Numbered from the stretch's first letter, positions 54,885 through 63,972 are shown. The stretch is 64,000 bases of DNA from Cyclobacterium amurskyense (GCF_001050135.1 NZ_CP012040.1:1116001-1180000), one strand, 5' to 3'. Numbers and translations are program-made. Notes: generated from the sequence alone by a model not told the origin.

Positions 54885-55034
54885 TTTATAATTTAGGTAT
54901 TAAATTGATTACAAATTAAACTTTATACGCGGATTTTGCAAAAGGGATAAGTATGCCTGTGTCGTATATCCGATCAGGGAATAGTCTCAAAAAAACCAGT
55001 TGTATTTAAAGCCAAGGCATGGTATTGCCATTCA

Positions 55035-55110
55035 GCCACACAAACAACAATAAAGCAACAGACTTTAAGGTGATTTTAGCGCAAATTAGTTTGTCTATTA
55101 TGAGTTAAAA
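55035..55110 (+). mobile_element. Possible decayed copy of the MITE-like element
   Basis: AAAGCAACAGACTTTAAGG, then TGATTTTAGCGCAAATTAG and TTGTCTATT follow the order of the element's right half (AACAGCAACGAAGTGGCTG, GATTTTGAAGCGATTTCAGC, TAGATTGTCTATT) with many changes. No right end is preserved. The match is weak. Confidence 0.35.
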
Positions 55111-55117
55111 CAAGTGA

Positions 55118-55807
55118 TTAGTTCGCCACCAACTTAAAGCCTTCTCCATGCAAAGTGATGATCTGCACAGATTCATCCGTTTTCAATAACTTTCGTATTT
55201 TACTTAGGTAGACATCCATGCTTCGCGCATTGAAATAACTGTCATCTCCCCAGATTTGCTTTAATGCAAAAGAGCGACTAACATTTTCATTTAATGAAGA
55301 AGCCAATAAACGGAGCAATTCATTCTCTTTAGAGGTGAGTTTATTGGTTCCTTGTGGTCCTTCCAGCAACTGCTTGTCGTAATGCAATATAAAATTACCA
55401 AATTTGTAGGACTTCAAAATGGTCTTTTCCCCTTGTTGGTTTGTCCTTCTTAAAATCGCATTGATCCTCATTAGCAATTCCTCCATGCTGAATGGCTTGG
55501 TAATATAATCATCGGCACCAATTCGGAAGCCTTGAATTACATCCTCTTTCATATTCTTAGCTGTGAGGTAGATAATGGGGATATTCTCCTCCACCTTTCT
55601 TATCTCTTTTCCAAGCGTAAATCCATCCTTTATAGGCATCATCACATCCAGCAAACACAACTGATAGTAATCCTTTTTGTACTTGTTCCATCCCTCTTCC
55701 CCATCTCTACACAATATGACATCAAAGCCTTTCACACCAAGATAGTCTTTTAATATATCACCCAAGTTGGGGTCATCTTCTACCAATAAAATTTTGATCT
55801 TGCTCAT
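55118..55807 (-). CDS. OmpR-family response regulator
   Basis: This 229-residue protein has a receiver domain with acidic pocket residues D11 and D12, the phosphorylated D54 in LLDVMMPIKDG, and the conserved Lys in ITKPFSMEEL. A C-terminal winged helix follows (LTSKENELLRLLASSLNENV, ARSMDVYLSKIRKLLK). It binds DNA when phosphorylated. Its start overlaps the end of the histidine kinase gene by 4 bp, so they are one translationally coupled two-component system, of the RprXY type common in Bacteroidota. The signal and targets are unknown. Confidence 0.94.
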   Translation of the reverse strand: MSKIKILLVEDDPNLGDILKDYLGVKGFDVILCRDGEEGWNKYKKDYYQLCLLDVMMPIKDGFTLGKEIRKVEENIPIIYLTAKNMKEDVIQGFRIGADDYITKPFSMEELLMRINAILRRTNQQGEKTILKSYKFGNFILHYDKQLLEGPQGTNKLTSKENELLRLLASSLNENVSRSFALKQIWGDDSYFNARSMDVYLSKIRKLLKTDESVQIITLHGEGFKLVAN

Positions 55808-57519
55808 TTTTTCTTGGGTAAATTTATTGTAAATACGGTACCCTGTCCAGGCTCGCTATCCAATTTTATAGTTCCTTTGTGAGCCTCCACCATGGTCTTG
55901 ACATAAGAAAGTCCCAATCCGAAACCTTTGACATCATGTAAATTACCAGTTGGCACTCTATAGAATTTATCAAATATTTTTTTTTGTGCTTCTTTACTGA
56001 TTCCTATACCCTTATCTATTATCGAAATGGTAAAGTCAGTTTGACTTTCCTTTACAATAATTTTTATCTGAGGGGCATTTTTGGAATACTTGTTGGCATT
56101 GTCCAGCAAATTATTAACAATATTATTCAAATGAAAAACATCTGCCTCTAAGTGACCTGTAATTAGTGAATATTCACTAGTGATCGTTCCCCCTCTATTT
56201 TCCACCAATAACTCAAAATGCTTTTTGGTTTCTTCAATGAGCTTTCTAAGGTCTATCGTTTCAAATTTCAGGTTGAAATCTTTCTTTTCAAGGGCTGCTG
56301 CATGAAGAACTTGTTCTACTTGCTTCCCAAGCCTGATGTTTTCATCTTTTATAATGTTCAGGTACCGCTTTCGTAAGGCTTTCTCTCCAAATAAGTCGGG
56401 ATCCTGCAAAGCTTCTACCGCCAAACTTACTGTTGATATTGGTGTCTTGAACTCATGCGTCATATTGTTAATAAAGTCATTTTTTATGTCAGAGATTTTC
56501 TTCTGACGAATAATGACCTTAATGGCATAAACAAAGCAAATAATAATGATGCACATAAAAACCAAAGAACTTGCCAATGGTAAAAACACTTGGCGCATTA
56601 AGTAATTCTGTTTTTCAGGGAAATAGATCACTAAGAAGTTCTCCATTCCCAATAAATCGCTTGGGAAAAGCTCGGCTTTTATACCATGTTCATTCAAAAA
56701 TTCTAAATCTGCTACGGGACCTATTCCAATTATTTGATTTCTATTATCAACAATACCCAGTTCGAAGGGCTGATCAATATTTCTATTTATTAATTGCCCC
56801 ATCACCTCTTTCCTGACCATAGCTGTATCCAGCCGATTTAGAATATTCTGATTTCCCTGAGACAACAATTGATGGATCACAACCTCCACAAGCTCAATTT
56901 TCATATTGGCTTTAACTATGCTTTCTGCCACATTCCGGGACACGTTAAGTTCTTCTATAATATAATTTTGTCGCCTGTTGGCATACTGACGCTTGCTCAA
57001 TTTTTGATCCTGCTCACTCAAAAATTGTAGGTGCCGCTCTTTTTCGGCAAGCAAAATGGCCAATTCATCTGGAGTAAAAAGACTGGAAGCCACTTTAGGA
57101 GACATGTTAAAATATTTTTCGATCTGGCTAAAGCTATTAAGATCCCCTTCCCTGCTTGCAATTAATTTTCGGAAAGTCGGCGAAATTTGAGGTATGGGCT
57201 GATCAAACATTGAATCCAACACAGACGGCCTATTAACGGCTACTTTTCTTCTTCTGACTTGAACCTGAATAGGCTCAATGGGTTCCAATAAAGCTTTCTG
57301 AAAAATGGTATCCCTCGCTAGGGAGCTCAAAAGTATATCGCTGGCTTCTCCTTTTTCGATGCGCTCTGAAGTAGAAGAAAGGGCTTGAAATACATTTTGC
57401 TCAAAACGCGCCTCATTAATTTTAAGTACGTTTCCTACCCAATAAAATTGAAAGCCTATCAAACCTAAACTTGCCAGGGACATTAAAAAGACAATGATCT
57501 TTATACTCGTTTTTGACAT
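55804..57519 (-). CDS. Sensor histidine kinase
   Basis: This 571-residue kinase has a first membrane helix at about 8-28, a large extracytoplasmic sensor region to about 315 and a second helix at about 316-340 (SLVFMCIIIICFVYAIKVII). The kinase core has the H-box FINNMTHEFKTPISTVSLAV with the phosphorylated His, the N-box NNLLDNANKYS, the G1-box DKGIGISKEAQ and G2 GFGLGLSYVK. It phosphorylates the downstream response regulator. The sensor domain has no named fold and is rich in Gln, Arg and Leu helices. It is the first gene of the pair. Confidence 0.93.
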   Translation of the reverse strand: MSKTSIKIIVFLMSLASLGLIGFQFYWVGNVLKINEARFEQNVFQALSSTSERIEKGEASDILLSSLARDTIFQKALLEPIEPIQVQVRRRKVAVNRPSVLDSMFDQPIPQISPTFRKLIASREGDLNSFSQIEKYFNMSPKVASSLFTPDELAILLAEKERHLQFLSEQDQKLSKRQYANRRQNYIIEELNVSRNVAESIVKANMKIELVEVVIHQLLSQGNQNILNRLDTAMVRKEVMGQLINRNIDQPFELGIVDNRNQIIGIGPVADLEFLNEHGIKAELFPSDLLGMENFLVIYFPEKQNYLMRQVFLPLASSLVFMCIIIICFVYAIKVIIRQKKISDIKNDFINNMTHEFKTPISTVSLAVEALQDPDLFGEKALRKRYLNIIKDENIRLGKQVEQVLHAAALEKKDFNLKFETIDLRKLIEETKKHFELLVENRGGTITSEYSLITGHLEADVFHLNNIVNNLLDNANKYSKNAPQIKIIVKESQTDFTISIIDKGIGISKEAQKKIFDKFYRVPTGNLHDVKGFGLGLSYVKTMVEAHKGTIKLDSEPGQGTVFTINLPKKK

Positions 57520-57689
57520 ATTACAAATCTAAATGATATCCTCCTCTAAATCATATCCTTAACTTTTTTTAACACAAAGCACCCGGGATTAATTTATTCT
57601 ATGGCCTTTTTATAACCCTTAAAAATCCATCAAATTTCCTTTTCCGAACGACTTATCTCTTTTGGATTTTAACTTTAACATCCTTTATA

Positions 57690-57697
57690 TATCTTTG
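57690..57697 (+). promoter_or_regulatory. TAnnTTTG -7 box for lysA
   Basis: TATCTTTG is an exact match. Transcription would start near 57703, 13 bases before the ATG at 57716, and so downstream of the other possible start at 57662, which fixes the lysA start at 57716. Confidence 0.6.
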
Positions 57698-57715
57698 CCT
57701 GCTAAATCAAAAGCG

Positions 57716-58948
57716 ATGGAAATCAAAAATCAACAATATTGCATAGGGGAAATCCCCTTACTGGATATCGCCCAAAAATACGGAAGTCCTGTTTATGTTT
57801 ACGATGGAGCTAAAATCTTGCATCAAATAGAAGCTTTAAATCAAGCTTTTTCGGATGTAAAGATGAAAATAAAATATGCTACCAAGGCACTTTCAAATAT
57901 CAATATTCTAAAATTGATGAAAAAGGCGGGCACTGGTGTGGATGCAGTCTCTGTAGAAGAGATAAAACTTTGCCTACATGTAGGATTCTCTCCAGAAGAA
58001 ATCATGTACACACCAAATTGCGTGGATTTTGATGAGATCAAGCAAGCAGTCGCTTTTGGCGTGATGGTAAATATAGACAGTATCCCTATGTTAGAGCACT
58101 TCGGTACTGAGTATGGGTCTTCTGTTCCCATTTGCATCCGTTTAAACCCACATATATTAGCTGGCGGCAATGCCAAAATTTCTGTTGGCCATATTGACAG
58201 TAAATTTGGAATTTCTATCCTCCAATTAAAACATATCCTTAAAGTAGTTCAGGCCTATGAGCTTAATGTAATTGGGCTACATGTACATACCGGCTCTGAC
58301 ATTCTTGATGCTGAGGTCTTCCTTAAAGGAGCAGAGATTCTTTTCGATGCAGCCAGAGAATTTCATGATTTGGCTTTTCTGGATTTTGGAGGTGGATTTA
58401 AAGTTGCCTATAAAGAAGGAGACATCACCACAGACATCCAAGATGTAGGGAGGAAAGTTTCAGCAGCTTTTAAGACCTTCTGCAAAGAATACGGTAGGGA
58501 ATTGGAAATATGGTTTGAACCCGGTAAGTTTTTGGTTAGTGAATGTGGTTACTTACTCACCAAAGCAAATGTGGTTAAGCCTACTCCCGCCACCACATTT
58601 GTAGGCGTAAATTCAGGCCTCAATCATTTATTGAGACCTATGATGTATGATGCTTACCACAGTGTGGTTAACATCTCAAAACTTGATGGACCGGAAAGAG
58701 TCTATACAATTGTAGGTTATATTTGTGAAACAGATACAATTGCTGCTGACCGCAAATTAAAAGAAGTAAAAGAAGGGGATATTATTGCAATAAAAAATGC
58801 TGGTGCTTATGGCTATAGCATGTCCTCCAATTACAATTCCAGGTTTAGACCAGCCGAAGTGTTAATTTTAAACGGCAAGGATCACCTTATACGAAAGAGA
58901 GAAACCATGGACGATATACTCAGAAATCAAATTTCTGTAGATTTTTAA
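57716..58948 (+). CDS. lysA: Diaminopimelate decarboxylase
   Basis: This 410-residue fold-type III PLP enzyme has the PLP lysine K57 in KYATKALSN, the HTGSDI segment, GGGFKVAY, EPGKFLVSEC and the active-site Cys in ICETDTIAADR. It decarboxylates meso-diaminopimelate to lysine. The family length is about 400-420. The start is set by the promoter box and by the usual N-terminus GEIPLLDIAQKYGSPVYVYD. It is monocistronic and closed by a strong terminator. Confidence 0.94.
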   Translation: MEIKNQQYCIGEIPLLDIAQKYGSPVYVYDGAKILHQIEALNQAFSDVKMKIKYATKALSNINILKLMKKAGTGVDAVSVEEIKLCLHVGFSPEEIMYTPNCVDFDEIKQAVAFGVMVNIDSIPMLEHFGTEYGSSVPICIRLNPHILAGGNAKISVGHIDSKFGISILQLKHILKVVQAYELNVIGLHVHTGSDILDAEVFLKGAEILFDAAREFHDLAFLDFGGGFKVAYKEGDITTDIQDVGRKVSAAFKTFCKEYGRELEIWFEPGKFLVSECGYLLTKANVVKPTPATTFVGVNSGLNHLLRPMMYDAYHSVVNISKLDGPERVYTIVGYICETDTIAADRKLKEVKEGDIIAIKNAGAYGYSMSSNYNSRFRPAEVLILNGKDHLIRKRETMDDILRNQISVDF

Positions 58949-58985
58949 CAAAAGGGGCAAAAATAATTTGCCCCTTTTGTTTTTT
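58947..58985 (+). terminator. Terminator after lysA
   Basis: AACAAAAGGGGCAAA and TTTGCCCCTTTTGTT form a stem of about 15 bp followed by T. It begins at the stop codon. Confidence 0.9.
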
Positions 58986-59327
58986 ACTTTTTTGTTATTT
59001 TTTCCAAAATACCTAATAGAAAATTCATTTTTAAACCCACCAAACAAAACTTGGTAAAATCCTCTAATCCTTACAACAAATTATTATTTAGCTCCATTTG
59101 CAAATTCGGAATTAATTCTATTATTTATCAAAATATAACAGCTAACGAGGATTTCATTTAACTGTATTTCAATAACATAAAATAATATTTCAAAAATTGA
59201 ATTACATAAAATGACTTTTATAAAACAAAATTCTTTATCTGAAACGATAGTTTTTTTTGAAAACCTTATAGATTAACTACTATTAAGATAAAGAGACTTA
59301 TTTAACTAACTTTTAAAATTAAAATAA
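58986..59327. other. AT-rich intergenic region before the 79-codon gene
   Basis: This 342-bp stretch is very AT-rich. I see no clear promoter box or hairpin, and nothing coding. Confidence 0.5.
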
Positions 59328-59567
59328 ATGATGGCGTCCAAAACAAAGGCAATAATGCAGGTCCATCTGGATCAACGAAACAATGGGAACATTGGAGAGG
59401 ACCTTTTGGAATATGCGGAAACATTGAGTGAAGCATTGGGAATGGATACTCTTAAAATTCAGCAAGAGATGCAAAGCGGAGACCTAAACAATCTAATAAC
59501 AACATTCAACAGTTACTTCGGTGATTATATAGAATTGTTAGATTCCGATCATGCCATTGGCTTATGA
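59328..59567 (+). CDS. Hypothetical small acidic protein, 79 residues
   Basis: The frame has two adjacent ATGs (59328 and 59331) and encodes an acidic helical protein (DLLEYAETLSEALGMDTLKI, QQEMQSGDLNNLITTFNSYF). It has no signal peptide or membrane segment. I recognise no family. Amphipathic Leu/Ile spacing and a conserved-looking acidic C-terminus suggest a folded helical bundle, so it is a better candidate than the chance frames around it. It is alone in a 1.5-kb gene-poor stretch. Confidence 0.6.
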   Translation: MMASKTKAIMQVHLDQRNNGNIGEDLLEYAETLSEALGMDTLKIQQEMQSGDLNNLITTFNSYFGDYIELLDSDHAIGL

Positions 59568-59769
59568 TCTTAGGTGTATGGTAGGGCGACCTATTAAATT
59601 TTTAATCACAGAACTAGAATTCATTCTTAAAAAGCATTTTTTAAGTTTTAGATAAGCAACAGAACCTCTTTTGTTTTATTTAAATCCTTCAAAACGTCAA
59701 ACGGACGAAAAGAAAAGTAAAATCTGTAAACAGCAAGTATTCACTTTTTAATAATTAAATTATTTTTTC

Positions 59770-59835
59770 ACAGAAGCCATAAAATGATCGTTTCGGAAAT
59801 TTAATATTCTGAAAAATTCATTTTATGGCTTCTGT
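59770..59835. repeat. 18-bp perfect inverted repeat with 30-base loop
   Basis: ACAGAAGCCATAAAATGA (59770-59787) and TCATTTTATGGCTTCTGT (59818-59835) are exact complements. There is no T-run after the stem and no neighbouring gene end, so it is not a usual terminator. It may be a short mobile or RNA-coding element. Confidence 0.8.
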
Positions 59836-59997
59836 ATGGTTTGCCATCCAAATTTCAACAGACAATCCTTTTCTATCTTTCCCAATGATATTGACTTTAT
59901 TTCAAAACTTAACCTATCCCCTCAAGTTTTGATTACAATTCCACAGCTCCATCAGTATGGAATTTAACTTCATAAAATCATGTTATTTAAGACTGAG

Positions 59998-60104
59998 TAA
60001 GTTCCGTTATGGCAAACCTGTTTAGCCTTAAGAAAGTCTGGAAACAGCAAGGAAGCAACTGATTTTGAAATGATTCCACCACATAATAGAATGCCTATTT
60101 CGGG
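59998..60104 (+). mobile_element. Decayed copy of the MITE-like element (right half)
   Basis: GTTCCGTTATGGCAAA, GGAAACAGCAAGGAAGCAAC, TGATTTTGAAATGATT and CCTATTTCGGG follow the element's right half in order with scattered changes. The left half and a matching left end are gone. No direct repeat can be assigned. Confidence 0.65.
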
Positions 60105-60368
60105 CTTACATAACCTAAGAAGAATACGGTTCCTACTTCGGAAAGCTTCTCAATTTATAGCAACATTTCGCATTCCCTATATCAATTAACAAGAAAACTA
60201 ACGCTGTAACAATTGCAAAATATCAAATTCAAGTCCGACTGAGAACATCTCCTGAAAAAGGCAAAAAATCTTGCTCTAAGCACTATGAACCCATAAAAAA
60301 TAATTGTAATAATGGTTTTGTATTCAAAAAAACAGTATATTTAATTCTACAAATAACCAAAAAAACCC

Positions 60369-60488
60369 ATGTACAGGAACATCAACAGGCTCCTACAGTC
60401 TGATTTAAGACTGAGTGAGGAGGAAAAATTAAAATTATTAAAATCCTACATTAGTGATTTAAAAAATGAACAAATAAAAAGGGGCTAA
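60369..60488 (+). CDS. Candidate small protein, 39 residues
   Basis: The frame encodes MYRNINRLLQSDLRLSEEEK followed by LKLLKSYISDLKNEQIKRG, a charged helix with regular Leu spacing. It ends inside the stem of the terminator hairpin at 60465, so the transcript would be tightly terminated. There is no Shine-Dalgarno sequence; TATATTTA about 30 bp upstream resembles a -7 box with one mismatch. I recognise no family, and a chance frame cannot be excluded. Confidence 0.45.
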   Translation: MYRNINRLLQSDLRLSEEEKLKLLKSYISDLKNEQIKRG

Positions 60489-60512
60489 CCACCCCTTTTT
60501 TATTTGTTCATT
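60465..60512. terminator. Long bidirectional terminator
   Basis: 60465-60484 pairs with 60492-60512 in a 20-bp stem with one bulged base (core AAAAAGGGG/CCCCTTTTT, outer AATGAACAAAT/ATTTGTTCATT). It overlaps the end of the 39-codon ORF and the stop of the minus-strand siroheme gene. Confidence 0.85.
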
Positions 60513-61089
60513 CCTTATTTTTTTTCATCAATCCAACCGTTAGTTTATTTAAAGCATCTACTTTTTCCTCAAAGTCCCCCTTTAAAGTATCCCGGTATTT
60601 ATTGATATTCTCTACCATTTCATTGATATCATCGGGAATGATCTCTTCAAATAGCTGCCTTAACCTTTTGGCGGTGGTGGGGCTTTTTCCATTGGTACTT
60701 ATGCCAATTTTAATATTCCCTTTCGTTACAATCCCTCCTAAATAAAAATCGCAATATTCTGGCGTATCTGCTACATTTACCAGGAGGTAACACTTTTTCG
60801 CATCATGGTAGACTTTTTTGTTTACTTCTTTGTCATCCGTAGCAGCGATCACCAGGTGCTTTTCATTTAAATACTCGTCATTGTAAGCATCTTGCACCAT
60901 TTTGATATTGGAATTGTCTTTGGCTATTGTAACGATCTCCTTTAGAAAATCTTTGGAGACAATCGTAACTTTGGCATTGGGACTTGATTTCAAGAGAAAC
61001 GTCAATTTTTCCAAACCAACATTCCCGGCACCAACCAATAAAGTTTCCAATTGATGTACTTTTAGGAAAACCGGGTACAATTCATTCAT
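60508..61089 (-). CDS. Precorrin-2 dehydrogenase / sirohydrochlorin ferrochelatase (CysG_N)
   Basis: This 193-residue protein has the NAD-binding start YPVFLKVHQLETLLVGAGNV and the Met8p/CysG_N core (HLVIAATDDKEVNKKV, VNVADTPEYCDFYLGG). It oxidises precorrin-2 and inserts iron to give siroheme. It is the N-terminal half of CysG, here as a stand-alone chain. It is 7 bp after the SUMT gene and ends the siroheme operon. The product is the cofactor of the reductase encoded first in the operon. Confidence 0.93.
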   Translation of the reverse strand: MNELYPVFLKVHQLETLLVGAGNVGLEKLTFLLKSSPNAKVTIVSKDFLKEIVTIAKDNSNIKMVQDAYNDEYLNEKHLVIAATDDKEVNKKVYHDAKKCYLLVNVADTPEYCDFYLGGIVTKGNIKIGISTNGKSPTTAKRLRQLFEEIIPDDINEMVENINKYRDTLKGDFEEKVDALNKLTVGLMKKNKE

Positions 61090-61096
61090 TGTATAT

Positions 61097-61873
61097 TCAA
61101 TTCAATTTATTTTCATATACTACAGCCTCATATACAGCCCTTAACTTAGGGCTTTCTCGGACCACATCACCAATGATGATAATGGCGGGCGCACCAACTT
61201 TATCCTGATGTGCTTTCTTTTCTATGTCTGCGATGGTTCCTGCAACGATTTTCTCATCCCTTGTGGTTCCACGTTCTATGATGGCAATGGCTTTGTCAGT
61301 AAAACCCTGCTCCTCATAAATACGGACTATTTCTTCCAACTTCTTGGTACCCATTAGCAAGACCACTGTAGCTTTGGATTGACTGGCCAACAGTAAATCC
61401 CTGGACAATTCACCATTAGAAGTTGTTCCTGTTATCACCCAATAACTTTCTGAGACACCTCTCTTAGTGACAGGAATTCCCGCAGCAGCCGGAACGGCCA
61501 CTGTGGAAGAAATGCCAGGGACCACATCAGCTTTTATTCCAAACTGCTGAATATAATCAAGCTCTTCTGCCCCTCTGCCAAACACAAATGGATCCCCTCC
61601 TTTGAGCCGTACTACATGTCCAAATTTTTTGGCATAGTACACACACATTTTATTTGTCTCCTCCTGCGGATTTTGACGGCTTCCATTGCGTTTCCCTACA
61701 AATATCTTAAGGGCTTTATCGGGCGCATGATTCAACAAGGAAACATCTATCAGCGCATCATAAAGGACAACATCTGCCTTATTTAATGCCAGAACTCCCT
61801 TTAAAGTTATCAATTCCGGATCACCAGGACCAGCACCTACCAGGGTAACTCTTGGTCTAATCTCATTCATCAT
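61097..61873 (-). CDS. cobA: Uroporphyrinogen-III C-methyltransferase (SUMT)
   Basis: This 258-residue tetrapyrrole methylase has VTLVGAGPGDPELITLKGVL for SAM/substrate binding and RLKGGDPFVFGRGAEE, both classic SUMT motifs. It methylates uroporphyrinogen III at C2 and C7 to precorrin-2. It overlaps the reductase gene by 4 bp and precedes the CysG_N gene by 7 bp, so the operon supplies siroheme directly to its enzyme. Confidence 0.95.
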   Translation of the reverse strand: MMNEIRPRVTLVGAGPGDPELITLKGVLALNKADVVLYDALIDVSLLNHAPDKALKIFVGKRNGSRQNPQEETNKMCVYYAKKFGHVVRLKGGDPFVFGRGAEELDYIQQFGIKADVVPGISSTVAVPAAAGIPVTKRGVSESYWVITGTTSNGELSRDLLLASQSKATVVLLMGTKKLEEIVRIYEEQGFTDKAIAIIERGTTRDEKIVAGTIADIEKKAHQDKVGAPAIIIIGDVVRESPKLRAVYEAVVYENKLN

Positions 61874-63972
61874 GCATGTACTTCTTTTGCTCTATATTCG
61901 CTGATTGCTTCAAACACTTGTTCGGCGATTTTATAATATGCCAAAGCAAAAGCTTCTGACGGTTGGTTTTCTTTAAGCTGATAAACCAAATCCGAAAAAG
62001 AGGCAGAAAGATTGATTTTACCTGTTTCGGTAAATTGTTTGTCAAATTCAATTACAAGATTGGCAAAGCTATTGGTATTAACTCCTTCAGCTGTAAGGAT
62101 TGCTTTCCCAGCATTCATCATGCTTGTATAGGTTTGATAAATTCCATCAGACCATTTTCCTGCTTTCAAACTGTCTTCTGCATCAGCCAACTTTTCTCTG
62201 GCCTCCAACAATAAGGTGGACACCAAATCAATAACCACTCCAGCACATTCTCCTACACCTATGGCTTTGACATAAGCTTCATCATTTCCCCAATCTACAA
62301 AATCGCTTTCTGTAATGTTATCAGTACCTGCAAAAGGTTTTAGTATTTCATAAAAATACATCTGTCCTTTACGCTCGTAATAAGCCGCGTAGTTTTCTTC
62401 TTTTTCTGCTCCAGATTTGAAATCATCAAGAAGTGCGCGCAAGGCTTGTGGCCCTCTTTTACTTGGCACCTTGATAACTTTATCTGCAAACTTTCCTTTT
62501 CCATCACCAAAAGTAGCTCCACCAAGCAATACCTGAAGTGCAGGTAAAACAGCTTTACCAACTTTCATGGACATCCCCTGAAAGCCTATAGAAGCCATAT
62601 TGTGCTGACCACAGGCATTCATACATCCGGAGATTTTTATATTTAGATTTTTGTTGAATAAAAATTCAGGATACTCATCTAATATCACTTTCTCCATCAC
62701 AACAGCAGCGCCAGTACTACTAGCTATGCCAAGGTTACAAGTATCAGTACCAGGACAAGCGGTAATATCTCCAACGGAATTGTATCCGTAATCGACCATT
62801 CCCAATTTCTTCAATTCCTGATAAAAGAAAGGAATCAATTCTTCTTTCACATCTCTTATCAAAAGATTTTGACGTAGTGTGAAACGTATCTCGTCACTGG
62901 CATATTTTTTAACAAGCTCTGCCAATTGACGGGCTTCTTTGATATAGAAATCTCCAAGGTGAACTTTGACACCTATAGAAAAATAACCTTTTTGTTTTTG
63001 ATCCAAAACATTGGTCAATTTCCAACGTCTGTAATCTTCATCTGCCGGAACTGTAAACTCTGGAACAACAGGATTAGGCAATTCTCTAGCTGCATCAAAC
63101 TCCGTAGTATCGATTGGGTAAGTTTGAAAAGGAAGCGCTAGCTTCTCCTCATCTACCAACCTTAAAAACTCGTCCACACCAAGACTATTGATAAGGAATT
63201 TCATCCTTGCTTTCATCCTCTTGGCTCTTTCCCCATGCCTGTCAAAAACCCTTACTACACCTTCAATAAAAGGTATGATTTGGTCGGTAGGCAAGAACTC
63301 ATGCACAACATCTGCATGCCTTGGCTGTGAACCTAGTCCGCCTCCTAGCAATACTTTAAACCCTTTTATTTGCTCATTTCCTTCCTGCTTGACCTTGGCA
63401 ATAAACCCTAGATCATGAAGATAAGAAAGTGCGGTATCTTCATCACTTGATGAAAAACTGATTTTAAATTTTCTGCCCATTTCCTGACTTACAGGATTTC
63501 TAAGCATATATTTAAATGCCGCATCGGCATAAGGAGTCACATCAAATGGCTCTTTAGGGTCAATGCCTGCAGTTTCTGAAGCAGTAATATTTCTAACGGT
63601 ATTGCCACAAGCTTCTCTAATGGTAACATCATCTTGGTCCAACTCTGCCCACAATTCTGGGGTATTGTCTATACTGACATAGTGAATTTGAATATCTTGC
63701 CTCGTAGTAATGTGCAACCTACCAGTTGAGTACTTTTCTGACACATCACAAATTCTATTCAATTTCCCGGAGGTCACCCTTCCATAAGGCAGTTTTATCC
63801 TGATCATCTGAACACCTTCCTGACGCTGCCCGTAAATACCACGTGCTAATCGAAGGCTTCTGAATTTTTCCTCATCAATTTTCCCGTTGCGAAACAGGGC
63901 TATTTTTTTCTCCAGTTCAAGAATTTCTTTTTCTACTACCGGATTTTCTATTTCAGTTCTGAAACTTTGCAT
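61870..63972 (-). CDS. Siroheme nitrite/sulfite reductase with C-terminal HEPN-like domain
   Basis: The first 540 or so residues are a ferredoxin-type nitrite/sulfite reductase. TGRLHITTRQDIQIHYVS begins the first repeat and RFTLRQNLLIRD the second. The [4Fe-4S]-siroheme cysteines are in CPGTDTCNLGI and SGCMNACGQH. The last 120 residues are a helical domain resembling HEPN (KLADAEDSLKAGKWSDGIYQ, YTSMMNAGKAILTAEGVNTN), ending in RAKEVHA. Usual enzymes are about 500-570 residues, so the tail is an addition. It reduces nitrite or sulfite with six electrons. Sulfite versus nitrite cannot be settled from sequence alone. Confidence 0.9.
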   Translation of the reverse strand: MQSFRTEIENPVVEKEILELEKKIALFRNGKIDEEKFRSLRLARGIYGQRQEGVQMIRIKLPYGRVTSGKLNRICDVSEKYSTGRLHITTRQDIQIHYVSIDNTPELWAELDQDDVTIREACGNTVRNITASETAGIDPKEPFDVTPYADAAFKYMLRNPVSQEMGRKFKISFSSSDEDTALSYLHDLGFIAKVKQEGNEQIKGFKVLLGGGLGSQPRHADVVHEFLPTDQIIPFIEGVVRVFDRHGERAKRMKARMKFLINSLGVDEFLRLVDEEKLALPFQTYPIDTTEFDAARELPNPVVPEFTVPADEDYRRWKLTNVLDQKQKGYFSIGVKVHLGDFYIKEARQLAELVKKYASDEIRFTLRQNLLIRDVKEELIPFFYQELKKLGMVDYGYNSVGDITACPGTDTCNLGIASSTGAAVVMEKVILDEYPEFLFNKNLNIKISGCMNACGQHNMASIGFQGMSMKVGKAVLPALQVLLGGATFGDGKGKFADKVIKVPSKRGPQALRALLDDFKSGAEKEENYAAYYERKGQMYFYEILKPFAGTDNITESDFVDWGNDEAYVKAIGVGECAGVVIDLVSTLLLEAREKLADAEDSLKAGKWSDGIYQTYTSMMNAGKAILTAEGVNTNSFANLVIEFDKQFTETGKINLSASFSDLVYQLKENQPSEAFALAYYKIAEQVFEAISEYRAKEVHA

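Larger units (their letters stand above)
59568..60368. other. 801-bp gene-free stretch
   Basis: It holds a long perfect hairpin at 59770-59835 and a decayed element at 59998-60104. Otherwise it is AT-rich, with no coding signal I can support. Confidence 0.6.
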
